A stretch of 64,000 bases of DNA from positions 91,857,935 to 91,921,934 of the forward strand of contig JALGPY010000006.1 of NCBI GenBank assembly GCA_023055425.1, in the 5' to 3' direction. The translations under genes were made by a program, and so were the position numbers. The notes below the pieces were generated by a model. The model had not been told where the DNA came from. It did no database searches and saw nothing but the letters and a program-made list of their open reading frames with translations. The stretch is from Linanthus parryae. Lineage: Eukaryota > Streptophyta > Magnoliopsida > Ericales > Polemoniaceae. Position 1 is the first letter of the stretch. Each line of letters starts with the position of its first letter. This document shows, one piece after another, positions 11,628 through 23,500 of the stretch.

Positions 11628-12298
11628 TGTAAGTTCACATGTTGTTTGAAGGCCTTGAAACAACTTTCAAAGTCTTTCAAATAGCACTGCAATTCACGGC
11701 ATATACTCAGGGGGAGTTTTCATTATGATTTGATCTCTATTCTCCTTTGATTGATTATGCCTTATTTTATGATGAAAGAAAAACTAATCTTGTGTTTGAT
11801 CACGACTTAATCTCTCTGGTTTACTGAGTTTTTGAAGGATTTATAAGCTACATATTTTGTAGGAACTATTTCCTAACTTATCTATATGCAGAAAAGGAAA
11901 TCCAGCTTGTAGATGAATCCTACTCTTATGGAATCATGTCTGGGAATTTCCTAAGACCTTGAAAGAGAAGATCAGGTCAATATATTTGAAGATACTGAGC
12001 AACTAGCCGTTGGGATTGAACTGTTAAGGAGTCAAAGATATGCAGCTTGATTTTAGGAAATTATGTTGAAGAAGATCCTATATATTCTGCATTTCCAACA
12101 AGCAGAATAAGAAGACTGTTGAGAGAATTCGTACACAACTTTTTCAGAGACATTCAAACATTCTCAAGGATTGGCAAGCAACGGAGAGGAAGAATCAATT
12201 CACACAATCCAACAATTAGAAGAGCACTGCAGACTTAACTTCATCATTGTGTTACACTGTTCTTCATTCTGTACTTCAATTGTATATCATTCTGTTTA

Positions 12299-13487
12299 GG
12301 TTCAATTACTAATTACCCACCTCCAGTATGGTATAATGATCCATATCCCACCTCAACTTTTAAAACTACCTAATTACCCCCTAAAGTTTAATATTGTTAC
12401 CATTTCAAAACTGGGCCATTTTTCCGACCAACATAACTGATGGGGAAAAAGGGCATTTCTGTCCATGAACATTCCACCCACGTTAAAAAATCTCTTATGG
12501 GTTTTTGTTAAATAATTGACCCAAAATTCTCTCATGCTTCTTCTCTCTCTCCCTCTCTCGCCTGATCTGGGTGGGTAGAAATTCTCCCGATTCAAAGGAG
12601 ACCGGCAATGAGTGAATCAGTCTTGGTCTGGATTTGGTCTCTGTGGTGAATAAGCTTCCGGATTCGTGGGTTTCGACTTTGAATTCGGAGAGAGTGAGGG
12701 TAGGTGGTTGTGGGTTCCGGAGAAGGGGATCTGTGAGAGGGATTCAAATTCTTGTGGGTCGAGCCCTCGAAATGTGATGAGTCGGTGGTGATGGTGGGGA
12801 GAGAGAGGTGATGGATGAGGAGAGACGAAATGGGGAGGACGGCGAGGAGACACGGAAGACGAGAGACCCAAATCACAGGTCACTTCATCTTCGCCATTGT
12901 TGGTCACTTCTTGACCTTCAAAATTAAAGACGGGGAAAGATCTTGCCTCCTGCAGATGATGAGGACGAAGAAGAGAGTTAGGAGAAGTTGTTGGGCAGAT
13001 CAGACACACCATTTCCCTGGGTTGGGGGCTCTAAAGCACCATCCTCTCCATTGTTGGTCACCGTGGATGGAGAAGATGATGGTGGTGGTGCAGGAATCTA
13101 GCATCAGGGCATCAATTAAGTGGCATGGAGGGACTGATGGTTAGGTGGTGATGTGGGCTGTATTAACGTGTATTGATGGAGAGCAGTGAAGAAGAAGCTC
13201 AGATGAAAATTGAAGATTTTGGGACTACTTTTATTATTATCTATATTATATATTAGTTAATGTTACATGATTTTTTTTAATTGAATTTTTCAATGAATAA
13301 AATATTATTCAACAAAAGGACACAACTGTCATAAAAAATCCGTTAAGTAAATTATTTGGACGGAAAAGTGCCGAGTTGTTAAATGAAAACAATAATAAAC
13401 GTTACGTGGTAATTAGGTAGTTTCAAAACTGGAGGTGGTACATGGATCATTATACTATACTGGAAGTGGGTAATAAGTAATTGACCC
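12299..13487. mobile_element. Mutator-like element (MULE), non-autonomous, 1189 bp
   Basis: The left end GGTTCAATTACTAATTACCC and the right end read in reverse (GGGTCAATTACTTATTACCC) start inverted repeats that remain alignable for about 165 bp (12299-12463 and 13318-13487). The element is flanked by perfect 9-bp duplications TTCTGTTTA (12290-12298 and 13488-13496), diagnostic of the Mutator superfamily. F's 3' LTR shows the uninterrupted site at 55660. The interior (about 12540-13200) is GC-richer than its surroundings and looks like gene-derived sequence. Open stretches at 12617-13012 (minus) and 12815-13144 (plus) overlap and show no domain. No transposase is encoded, so it depends on a partner. 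Confidence 0.85.
12540..13200. other. Possible captured host sequence inside the MULE
   Basis: Between the terminal repeats the DNA is richer in G and C. It has a T/C-rich 'ctctctctccctctctcgcctg' line like a plant 5' leader, and open reading on both strands (131 codons minus, 109 codons plus). Pack-MULEs commonly carry such pieces of host genes. I do not recognise the source gene, and the overlap of the two frames means at most one can be real. Confidence 0.35.
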
Positions 13488-14038
13488 TTCTGTTTAATAC
13501 TCTCTTATCTTAATCTCGTTGTGTTGTTCAAGAGGAACAATAAGAGATTCTTATTGAATCAGTTAGCTAGAGCAGGTACTAGATAGTTTAGTGAGAACCA
13601 CAAGCTGTAATAGAGAAAGGGAAGTCTTTGCACTTGAGATCTAGCGCTTAGCTTTTGATTAAAAAGAAGTCTGTTTGAAATCATGCAGGGATTAGATCCC
13701 TCCGGCAGAGACATAGGTCATTGAGGACTGAACTTTGTAAGATCCTTGTGTCTACTTCTCTTTTGCTTTTCAGTTTCTAAATTTCTTAAGTTAACTTCAC
13801 AAAATAGGTTTTCTGTTCAAAGCCTTGAAAGGCATTTCAAGGCCTTGAAAACTATCAGTAAACTTTTCTACTATCTATTTTGATTCAAAGGACTTGAAAC
13901 TTATTTCAAGGCCTTGAAACACTTACTCTTTTCTTCAAACTTGTGTAAAACCACACTTTTGGCAAAATTTGCCATACTCTGTTCATCCCCCTCTAGAGTG
14001 TTGATCATGTATTAGTTGCCTACATACTGTCTTTCAAT

Positions 14039-14050
14039 TGGTATAAGAGC
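14039..14050 (+). promoter_or_regulatory. F primer-binding site
   Basis: TGGTATAAGAGC begins two bases after the LTR. It matches the 3' end of initiator tRNA-Met (complement TGGTATCAGAGC) with one mismatch. This site would prime minus-strand synthesis. Confidence 0.7.
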
Positions 14051-14085
14051 TTATATCACTGTACAGATCTAACAATCTTGTGATC

Positions 14086-15323
14086 ATGAGTATTGTAGGT
14101 GATGGTGGTTTCTTACAGTGAAGAGCTTCTAATAGCTTATTCCGTAGAGAAAACTTTGTGCACTGGGAAGCCTTGATGAAATTCTTTATCATCGATCAAG
14201 ATGTTGAGTTGTGGTCCATCATCCAGAATGATCCTAATACATTCTACACAGAAAAGGATGGGATTAGAATTCCCAAAACTGAGGATTGACATTCTACTTC
14301 TGAACTAGAACAGTTTTCAGAGAACTACAAATCTATGAATCTCTTATATTGTGTTTTGAGTGCAGATGAATTCAATAGGATATCAGGCTGCAAAACTGCT
14401 AAGGAAATATGGGACAAGCTGGTGGTGACTTTTAAAGGAACCACCCAAGTGAAGAAAACGAAGATCAACATATTCCTTAGACAATATGAACTGTTTAAAA
14501 TGAATGGAGAGGAATCCATCAAAGACATGTTCAAGAGGTTCATAGATATAGTCAACAATCTGGATCCCTTGGGGAAGTCATTTTCAAATGAAGAGAAAGT
14601 CAAGAAGATCTTGAGCAGCCTTCCCAAAGCCAAATGGGAACCAAAGACAACTGCCATTTAAGAAGCTCAAGATCTGTCATCTCTCCAAATGGATGATTTA
14701 CAGGGAAAGCTACTCACACATGAAATCTCCATGAATGAAGTTGACGGAGAACTACAAGAGATTGTGAAGAACCTAGCACTAAAGGCCCGAGAGAATGAAC
14801 CATCTCAAATCCTTGAAAAGGACGAAGATGATGAAGAAGTTCCCTTTGCTCTTATTTTCAAAGCCTTGACCAGAATTCTCAAGATGAAGAATAACTTTGG
14901 AAACAAAGATTTCAGCAAGGACGGATACAAATCTTCCAGTAACAAGGAATATAAAGGTAAAAAATTATTCTCATAAGACTAAAGTAATGAATTTCTTTGA
15001 GTGTTGTGATGCAAGACACTTGATTAGACACTGCCCTCACAAGAAGAGCAAGCATTTCTCAAAGACGGATCATGACAAAAGAAAGAAAGCCATGGTAGCC
15101 TCTTGGAGTGATTCTAATTGATTCTGAATTTGAAGAAGATCAAGTCAACCTATACCTTATGAACGAGTATGATGAAGATTCTGAAAAGAACATCGAGGTA
15201 ATGGTACACATTCTTATGTCCAAACCTGCAGATATTCTTTCTAAAATTTTAAGAACAATGCTTTTGAATGAGGATTATTATCTAAATGAAATCAAGACTT
15301 TGAAAAAGCAAGTTCTTGAGTAA
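14086..15323 (+). pseudogene. F gag, broken
   Basis: The frame opens at ATG 14086 (MSIVGDGGF) and follows Sirevirus gag. The core runs NLLYCVLSADEFNRISGCKT, then KINIFLRQYELFKM, KDMFKRFIDIVNNLDPLGK and ILSSLPKAKWEPK. In-frame stops lie near 14118, 14286 and 14660. After about 14976 the frame shifts. A zinc-knuckle position follows (ECCDARHLIRHC, 15000-15040) in which the first Cys of CX2CX4HX4C reads Phe. An acidic and then coiled segment continues to 15323. The protein would form the particle shell, but this copy cannot make it. Confidence 0.75.
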
Positions 15324-16417
15324 GGAAAATAGAGTTTTCAATTAGTTTGTCTAAACAAGAACCTTGATATTTCTCAGGACAAAACTGAAAGAGATTTCAA
15401 AGCCTTGAAAACCAATTTCAAGGCCTTGAAAACACAAGCCAAGGAAGTAGTCACTGAGATCTCTTTGAGTGACAATCTTGTTACTCTGAAAATCAGTATG
15501 ATGAATTGGAGGAAAAAAAGACTACTCTAACTGAGAAACTTCACGATTCTAGAAATGTTATGACCAAACTTGTTGGCTTAGAACACAACCTCAACTCGAT
15601 TCTTGGAGGAAGTATACAATCTGTTCACAAAATGCCATTGGACATAATCCAAATTTTCCAAAGAAAACCATTACCAAATTTGTGAAAGCAAGTAGCAGAC
15701 CTTCTCACAAATTTCATTACTGCAATAACATTGGTCATGTCAAGATGGCTTGTTCCTTTAGAAGAAGAGAACCTCACATTATGAGGAATACTTTTCCACT
15801 GCAACTCACTGGACAAGTTAAACAGATTTGGGTTCCTAAAGTGGTTAGACCACCTAACATGGTTGACCCTGATTATGAGTCCAAATTTTACACTTGGTCT
15901 AACAGCTGGGTAAGGCAGTGAATGGTATTTGCATGTTGTTACCAAGAGCAAGGAACAGGAGTGGATCATGGATAATGGCTTCTCCAGACACATGAGTGGC
16001 AAGAGTTCTTTATTCACAAAACCGAAAGAACAATCAGGAGGAACAATCACACTTGGTGAAAAAGGCAAATGCAACATCATAGGAATTGTGAATGTTGGTA
16101 ACTATTCTGAAAATTCTATCTCAGATGTGTGTCCCGTAGATCATATTAAATTTAATTTGCTTAGTGTTTCTCAATTGTGTGACAAAGTCAATAGGGTCAT
16201 ATTTGACAAAGAGAAATGTGTGATGCAAGATGAAAATCCGGAAATTTCATACTCACAACCTCCAAATCAAACAATTTTATTCTTTTAATACTAACAAAGT
16301 TGTTGCAGAAAGTCTGAAGTACTCAAGGCCTTGAAAGAAGATTCAAATTTTTGGCACATAAATCTTAAACACATAAGCTGTAATAAAAGTGCACATAACT
16401 AAGGTTAAATAATGCAG
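15324..16417 (+). pseudogene. F gag C-terminus, protease and pre-integrase remnant
   Basis: After two near-palindromes (15395-15410, 15416-15431), a second Cys/His motif appears (HYCNNIGHVKMAC, near 15716), then IWVPKV, as in Sireviruses. The protease reads WIMDNGFSRHMSG (15961 onward): the D-S/T-G active site has become D-N-G. It is followed by LGEKGKCNIIG and KFNLLSVSQLCD. The pre-integrase box appears as FWHINLKHIS near 16350. The sequence then breaks off at the junction with element E. Stops and shifts are present throughout. Confidence 0.7.
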
Positions 16418-16435
16418 GACGGCTGTACACTTGCA

Positions 16436-17480
16436 TTTTGTTAATAATGGGCATAACCCAGCAGCCCGAGTAGAGAACGTTGAGAACGAAGACCGTCCGA
16501 TGGTAGATTTTTTCCAAACTACTCCAGCCTGCTATCAACCCACCATTGTTAAGCCACACATCAATGCCCAACATTTTGAGCTGCGCCAGCACATGATCAA
16601 CATGGTTCGTGATGAGTGCTCATTCACTGGAACCCCAGGAGATGATCCCATTCACCATCTTTTTATTTTTTATCAGGTCACTTCTACTTTGCACGACCAG
16701 AGGGTTCCTGATGAAACAGTTAAGCTATTACTGTTCCCTTTCTCTTTATCTGGTAAAGCCAAGCAGTGGATTATGGAGCTTCCAGCTGGGAGTATTGTGA
16801 GATCTCATTGGGAGACACTTGGAGAAATTTCGGCCAAATTCTTCGTAGATGCCCGAATCATGGGGAGCCATGGCACAAGCTCCTCCATTACTTATATGGT
16901 GCATTAGATAAGGAGCAGCTGACCAGTTGGATATGCTAGCTGGGGGTAATTTTGTGGGGCTTGAAGCACAGCGAGCTCATGATCTGCTGAACAACGTGTC
17001 CAAGAGAGAGACTACGAGGTCTGAGACTCGTAAGTATTCGAAATCTGCAGATGCTGCTTTGGTCAATAAAATTGAGTCTATGGAGAAGAATCTTGAAGCC
17101 ATGACCTCAGCATTTCGCGACATGCTACCTCCTTCACAGGTAAATCCATGGTTGAGTTACTAGAAGGTGAGAGTCAGGGGTATGATTGTATTGTTGAGGA
17201 TGTAAATTTAACGAGACAGCAGCAGTGGCCTAACATGTACCATCCCGACAACCGCAACCATCCTAACGTTAGCTATGCCAATCCGAACAATGGATTATAT
17301 GTACCTGGACAACAGCCCAGTATCAAGCTCAGAGGCAATTTCCACAGCAGAAGGTACAACAACACCACCAGCCAGACTTGTAGAGCTTGTTATCAAAGAT
17401 GAATGAGAAGCTGGTATCTATTGAGGCTACTGTGAAAACCCATGAGACGCAGATTGGGAAAATTGCCAATCAAATGCTAA
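16436..17480 (+). pseudogene. E gag, N-terminally truncated and frameshifted
   Basis: The first open piece (to 16907) is a retrotransposon gag domain: NNGHNP, then IVKPHINAQHFELRQHMINMV, FTGTPGDDPIHHL, LLLFPFSLSGKAKQWIMELPAGSI and AKFF, the standard Athila/Tat order. The frame changes near 16910 (AGGNFVGLEAQRAHDLL, a short-linker region, to 17163). It changes again near 17150 (EDVNLTRQQQWPNMYHPDNRNHPN, the Asn/Pro-rich tail). A coiled piece at 17400-17480 (VKTHETQIGKIANQM) leads into the protease frame. The start lies within coding sequence at the junction, so the protein lacks its own initiation codon. Confidence 0.75.
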
Positions 17481-17493
17481 ATTTCAACCAGGT

Positions 17494-18555
17494 ATGCTTC
17501 CTTCCAATACCATCACTCCACTTGAGCCGCTTAAGGCAATTACTACTCGCAGTGGTGTGACTACTCTGGATCCTCCATATCCTAGCCATGCGAGAGCTGA
17601 GGCTACAAAGGCCACAGAGAAGGAATTGGGTGAAGAAATTCCCAAGGATGTGATTCCCCAATCAAAGGACACAGTTGAGAAGAAAGAAGAGCCCAAGAAC
17701 ACTCTAAATTCGGGTGATTGTGAGTCAAGGATAACATATCCGGCGGCAATAAAGAGGAATGATGAGGAACACTTTGGGAAATTTCTAAACATATTCGAAC
17801 AACTGCATATAAACATTCCTCTTGTGGAAGCACTTGCTCAGATGCCCAAGTACAAGAAGTTCTTGAAGGATATATTATGGGGCAAGAAGAGCATAGACCC
17901 TTATGCCACGGTGAAGTTGACAGAGACATGCAGTACAGTTATTCAAAGGAACATTCCCGAGATGAGAGATCCAGGGAGTGTCATTCTAGGTTGCACTCTT
18001 GGGGATGGATATAATACACATGGGCTATGCGATTTAGGCGCTAGTAAAAATCTCATGCCATTATCCCTATTTTATAGATGGGGAATTGGTGCGCCAAACC
18101 CAGTGAAGATGGGTCTGCAACTGGCAGACCACTCCATTGTTACATCAAAGGGGGTGATTGAGAACTTGCTCGTGAAAGTGGGTGCATTTTTCTTTCCAGC
18201 AGACTTTGTGATTGTGGACATCAAGGAGGATCGCGATGTTCCAGTTATCTTTGGAAGACCGCTTTTGAAGACAATGCGCGCAAATGTGGATCTAAAGACT
18301 GAGAAGCTTACTATCAAATATATAGATTCATCACAGGTGTTTAAGGAATTTGTGCCGGGAAAGGGGAAGAACGAGTTGGCTATGATCAAGTATAAAGAAT
18401 ATCGTGTGGATCCTACTCTTGGGTTGCCTACAGTTTTGCAGCCCTATCCACCCGAATCAGAGAAGAAGCAAAATGTGGTGAGTTCACATGATGTGGTGCA
18501 GAAGATCAAGAGCAAGAAATTGAAGGAGGAGGCACGTTGTGCTAGACCTCCTTAA
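17494..18555 (+). CDS. E aspartic-protease-like ORF, 353 codons
   Basis: An uninterrupted frame encoding the gag-protease linker and a retropepsin-like domain of Athila/Tat elements. Residues 12-28 contain AITTRSG, the usual linker signature. A central conserved block reads FEQLHINIPLVEALAQMPKYKKFLKDIL. The protease core follows as GLCDLGASKNLMPLSLF (about residues 175-195), with D-L-G where most retropepsins have D-T/S-G. It is followed by DVPVIFGRPLL. The D-L-G form is common in this clade, so activity cannot be judged. No polymerase follows; instead the frame ends just before a conserved noncoding block. The open length suggests it was functional not long ago. Confidence 0.7.
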   Translation: MLPSNTITPLEPLKAITTRSGVTTLDPPYPSHARAEATKATEKELGEEIPKDVIPQSKDTVEKKEEPKNTLNSGDCESRITYPAAIKRNDEEHFGKFLNIFEQLHINIPLVEALAQMPKYKKFLKDILWGKKSIDPYATVKLTETCSTVIQRNIPEMRDPGSVILGCTLGDGYNTHGLCDLGASKNLMPLSLFYRWGIGAPNPVKMGLQLADHSIVTSKGVIENLLVKVGAFFFPADFVIVDIKEDRDVPVIFGRPLLKTMRANVDLKTEKLTIKYIDSSQVFKEFVPGKGKNELAMIKYKEYRVDPTLGLPTVLQPYPPESEKKQNVVSSHDVVQKIKSKKLKEEARCARPP

Positions 18556-18561
18556 CATATC

Positions 18562-18624
18562 TGAGGTAATTGGGTCGGTTCGTCGACCTTAAATTACAAG
18601 GCGCTTGTTGGGAGGCAACCCGAC
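18562..18624 (+). other. Conserved post-ORF block in E
   Basis: The block 'gaggtaattgggtcgg' ... 'gaccttaaattacaag' ... 'gcgcttgttgggaggcaaccc' follows the stop codon directly. It recurs at 33302-33360 in element D, again right after the coding region. I recall the 'gcgcttgttgggaggcaaccc' core from other plant Athila-type elements. Its role is unknown. Confidence 0.7.
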
Positions 18625-18773
18625 GTATTACTTTTGTATACTTTAGGGAGTGCGATTCAAATATAGGTGTGTTGTGTTATTTATTTATTTATCTATGTGG
18701 AGAGATGAGAGAAAGGGATGAATGATGGCTTCCTAGTGACATAATTGAGCAGGTTATGAGAGAATCAACCCCG

Positions 18774-18789
18774 GTGTGCCATGGCACAC
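18774..18789. other. Perfect 16-bp palindrome in E
   Basis: GTGTGCCATGGCACAC is self-complementary. A related but imperfect hairpin (gtgtgcgagtacacagtgac) follows near 18868, each preceded by a 'gaccccNgtgtg' type phrase. It may mark structured RNA downstream of the coding region. Confidence 0.5.
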
Positions 18790-19013
18790 ATGACCTTTAC
18801 AGGGGCTTGCATTGGCGAGTTGGGGATTCTTCAGACATGAATTTTAGCAAAGGAGACAGTCGACCCCAGTGTGCGAGTACACAGTGACCCTTAGGAGCAT
18901 GGTGGCGCCGCTACTGTGCTTGGGGACTACTTGGAGTGATTTCTTCCACACCCTTGAGGTGGTTGTGAGTATTTTTTCTTTTTGTTGGATTTATTGTTAC
19001 TTTTAGTTTATAT

Positions 19014-20574
19014 TGTAGGGTTTTGATTCATGGATGCGCAACGGAAACACAAACAATCATAAACCATGCAAAACTCTCCAAGGATCACAAGTCAAGAGAC
19101 ATAAAGATGGTAAAGGAAGAAATCAATTAACACACCTTAGGGTTCTCCTTTGATGACTTCAAACGCGAATAGTTTCACGTCTCTACGGTTGATCCACGCC
19201 TAGAGGTGAGATCTAGATCCTCCAAATCCTTGTGCTAGCTAGGAAGAATGGAGGAGGAAGAAGGAATCGCCAACAATGGAGTGCCAAAGGTGGGGTGGCT
19301 CTCCCTTTGGCCGACGGGTAGGGGGCGGTCCCATAAAGGGGGGTTCGGCCCTCTTTTTGGGACTTGCTCTCTACTTGCTTTGTCCTCTCCTACTCTATCA
19401 TATAGATGTGTGGTGTGTGTAGAGAGAAAAATAAGCTAGGAGTGTTCTTTATATAGTCCAACAACTCCTTGTCCTACTACATAAAGAACCCCTCATAATC
19501 CTACTCAAGTTCGGATTAGTCCATTTTTGCTAAAATAGTCCTTATCATGTCAATACATGGATTAGTTCTATTTTGCAAATTAATTATAATCATGTCTCTA
19601 CATGAATTAGGCCACCTTGGCAAATCCTAATCATGTCTATACATGGATTAGTCCAACTTGGATATTAGTCCTACTAAGTTAGCAAGTTGTTGCGATTTGA
19701 TCCTTCTAATTATTAATCATATTAATTATTTCCCATGTCTAGTTCACCCCTATATGGCGTGTGACCCCATAGGTTATATTTAGTTGGTAGTAACAATTTA
19801 CTAATATGGAGCGGCCTCTAGCAAGACATCCATTCTAGCCAACAAATAGAATAGTCATCATGACAAACCTTGTGCAAGTAATTGTCTCATCCCTTTGGCT
19901 CAATATCCGGATTGGACAGGAGACATACAAGTCACACTCGTATATCCAATCCATAGTTTCTCGATCCTGGGAATAGCCTTATTCGTGCAAATAACATCAA
20001 TATCCCATATTGATTTATTTGAGTCTGGCCAGACATTTTATAAGCACTATCCCTCGAGTGGCCTAGGATATTTGCTCCCGTTATGTGGGAGGGACAAATT
20101 CTATCTACGTCCACTACGATCTCTAAGCTTGCTTCTTATTGTATCCAGTACACGCCTTTATAACTACCCAGTTACGATGTAGCGTTTAACGCTACCAAAA
20201 TCACAATAATCCACAACTAGAATATCTAGTGACTTCAAGTCTAAGGATGAAAATACCACTGCACCGCGAGAAGCGCTTGTGACTTAAAATAACGTATATG
20301 TTGCCTTCTCGGAGATGGGTCAATCCAGTATGCCATTACTCCTAATACATACCCATGTGTTGGATCATGATATTTCCATATCAATCCAACCCCATACTAG
20401 TCTATAGATGATTGTCCTATTAATCATTATAATTGACTAGGGATATTTAAGAATATAACACTTATATTCTAAGGACTTCATTCATGTTAACATATCTCCA
20501 TATCGATAACATAATGAATCGTAAATCCATAAATGTCACAATTAATTGATTGCCTCTAGGGCACAATTCTAACA
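19014..20574 (-). repeat. C 3' LTR
   Basis: It carries TATATAAA on the minus strand (19448-19455), about 440 bp from the LTR's downstream edge. It ends next to the polypurine tract at 20575. It is about 98% identical to the other C LTR by manual comparison. Open stretches inside it are also present in the other LTR and are not genes. Confidence 0.9.
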
Positions 20575-20590
20575 GTCTCCCACTTGCACT
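20575..20590 (-). promoter_or_regulatory. C polypurine tract
   Basis: Read on the minus strand this is AGTGCAAGTGGGAGAC, abutting the 3' LTR. It is nearly the same as the tract of element A (42651-42664). It would prime plus-strand DNA synthesis. Confidence 0.75.
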
Positions 20591-23500
20591 AGAGTCAATC
20601 TCCTGCATCATATGCCTATTGATCTAGAGCGGCCCTCCACGCTTACGCTACGTAGGGGCGAGACATATGCTGGCACCTTGCAAATATTCACATCTCCTCC
20701 ATCAACAATTTGATTGAGATTGAATATGCTGAATAAATGCATCTTATGCATTAATTTACTCAGTCCTGTTTGTTAGAATCAGTGACTGAATCTTGCCTGG
20801 AACCTTTCCAGCTCACAGTCGCTCCCTCTAAGGCAAAACTCAAAACTTGACTTATAATCTGAAATCTTCTTTGTCAGATTTGAAGTTCGCATCACTGTAA
20901 CCCCTTACAGCAAACTCTTCATATTATCTATTTATAAATAATTCATCCTTAGTGCTTCTCAAGTACTAAAGGATAATCTTGATATTTTATCCAGTGATTC
21001 TCACCTGGATATGACTGGTATCTTTGTGTCATGCTTTATGACACGTCTGGCCTAGTACATCTCATGGCGTATCTCGTGAATCTAATTCATACGGTCCATT
21101 CCCAATCTAATTGGTAAGACAATTAGCCTTCCAAAGACTAATTCCATGTGACATGGGTAAGAATCAATATTCTTTTCACGTTGAACCATATCAACACCTT
21201 TGTCAATTTGTGTACTATGACCTAAGCTATACAACCATCTTGATCTACCTCAATAGATCTTCACAAGTTGCTTCGCTTAAGTCTACCATTAGAAAGTCAC
21301 CTCCCTAGTCAATCTACGTAAGACTGCCAAGTAGGGGCAACATTCCCAATGATTAAGTATGTCTCCACATACACGACCAGAAACATAACTGTGCTCCCAC
21401 TAACCTTCTTGTAGACACAAGTCTCATCTTCAATTTTGATGGAACCAAAATCCTTTGAATACATCATCCATTTGAAGAGTCCAACTCCTAGAAGCTTGAT
21501 CCAACCTATAAATAGATTGCTACAAGAAAGATGCGAATGGATTTAAGAATCACAATTGGGGAAAGATTTTGTCATAGTCTATACTATGTGCTCGCATGAA
21601 ATCCCTTTCCTACCAATTTTCCCTTAAAGGTAATAATATTACCATCCATGTTGGTTTCCTCATAACCCACTTGCACCCTATGGGTCCTACCCTTCAGGTG
21701 GTTCCACCAAAGTCTATACTTTGTTGGTATACATGGATTCCATATCGTATCTCATGGCTCCAAGCCATTTTCGAGAGTATGGCCACACGTGGCCATCTCA
21801 TAGTTTGTAGGCTCATCTTTATGAGAAATATATCACGGATTATGAGAAATCCTTATTTCTCCAGTCCCTTGACATATCCTACCTGACCTACGAGGTTCTT
21901 GTTTTATTTGAGTAGGTTACTCCACAACACCTTGTGATCCTGCTCATGTTCCATTAAAAAGGATCAATGTTCTGTTGTGGTTCTTGAACTTATTCAAGTT
22001 CTACTGCCCTCCCACTGCTTCTCTTAGAGACAATCTCTATCTAGAAACACTGTAGTTCGAGTAACAAACAGTTTGTTCTCGATTGGGTTGTAGAAATAAT
22101 ATTCTTTTCAGGATATCCCACAAAACATTTATCCGAATTGGGTCCAAGTTTATTTGTAAACTCTTTTACATAAACTTCATAACCCCAAATCTGTATGAAT
22201 GACATACTAGGACACTTCCTAGTCCATATCTCATATGGTGTTTTTCATAATCAGTTTGATGGAACAAGGTTAAGGGCGAAATTTGATGTAATTAGAACAT
22301 AGTCCTAAAAGTAAACTGGAAGTTCTGTTTGGCTCATCATGGACCGAACCATGTCCTACAAGGTCCGAACTCTCCTCTTAGACACGCCAAACCCATGTGG
22401 CGTGCTAGGTGGAGCGAGTTTTGGATCATATCCAACACTCCCATAGATTCTTGTCAAACTCTTGGCTCAAGTACTCTCCTCTATGATCCAATCGTAGAGC
22501 CCTAATACTTTTGCCAAGTTGGTTCTCTACTTCATTCCTGAATACCTCGAACAATTCAAAGGATTCTTATTTGTTTCTTCATAAGATACACAAATCCATA
22601 TTTCACTGATCCCATCAGTAATTATGATGAAGTACTGAAAACCATCTTTAGCATTTGTGCTTAGTGGCCTTCATACATCGATATGTATGATTCCCAAAAG
22701 ATCATATCTTTGCCTAATAAGTCTTACATGTCTCATACGATTCAATAATCAAATGAGTTCCAGAAATCCATCCTCATGGGGTTCCAGATATGTATCTCTT
22801 ATTTATGGGGCCTAAACGATAATGCTAAAGATAAGTGAAGTTCATATCATTATATGCAAACCTCTAGGTATTAATGTTATGGATGAAATTATCATGACCA
22901 TGGATATAGAATCCATTTAGACAAAATTGCATTACAATAATGCATACCATAATAAATGGAACAACATTTGTCCTTTTATTATGATAAGGAGCTTTCTTGT
23001 CCAAACAAGAAACTATGATAATGGTCCTACTCATAGTAGGGACATTATCGCTTTTGTCTAATTCATGAACAATTTCTTGAAGGTAGAAATAATTCCCTAC
23101 GGCTTTTCAGCAACCCTTTGCTTCATAGCCCCACGTGTAGGATTATTTATTCCTTATCCAATTGTCTTCGTCTCTTGAGATCCTCCACATTTCTATAAAT
23201 GTGAGATCCTCATCTAGTATCATATACTTATGATGATGAGATAGACACATTGATTTATATAACAAAATACCCAAATCGGAATTCATAATTCCTTTATTAT
23301 TTACTTCCAGGTACTTTGGGTAGTTTCTCTTCCTCTACACCATCTATGGGACTTCAAGGCAACTTGATTTAGCAACAAGCTTGCTTTATACCCATGGGGT
23401 CGGCGCAAACTGTTTTTGCCCTTACCCATGTTGTTATCTATTAACAACTTTGCCCATGCCCATTATAAGTGTTTTGTTTAGTGATTTTTCAATCATATTG

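Larger units (their letters stand above)
11628..14036 (+). repeat. F 5' LTR, split by a Mutator-like element
   Basis: It begins TGTAAGTTCA and ends ...GTCTTTCA, next to the primer site. The piece contains a 1189-bp insertion plus 9-bp duplication, leaving 1211 bp, against 1213 bp for the 3' LTR. Two perfect TTTCAAGGCCTTGAAA palindromes (13835-13850, 13904-13919) and a one-mismatch copy (11646-11661) lie at the same relative positions as in the 3' LTR. Confidence 0.85.

Noticed and set aside
12617..13144. Overlapping open stretches of 131 (minus) and 109 (plus) codons as genes
   Set aside because: They overlap on opposite strands inside a Mutator-like element, have no domain and no transposase signature; kept only as possible captured sequence.
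16418..16435. 18-bp repeat as a target-site duplication of element E
   Set aside because: The right copy lies inside E's LTR, which continues to 52283 with the same terminal wording as D; it is an LTR relic, not host duplication.
19895..20182. 95-codon open stretch repeated at 26533-26847
   Set aside because: It lies in both LTRs of element C and is antisense to the element; duplication reflects the LTR pair, not a gene family.
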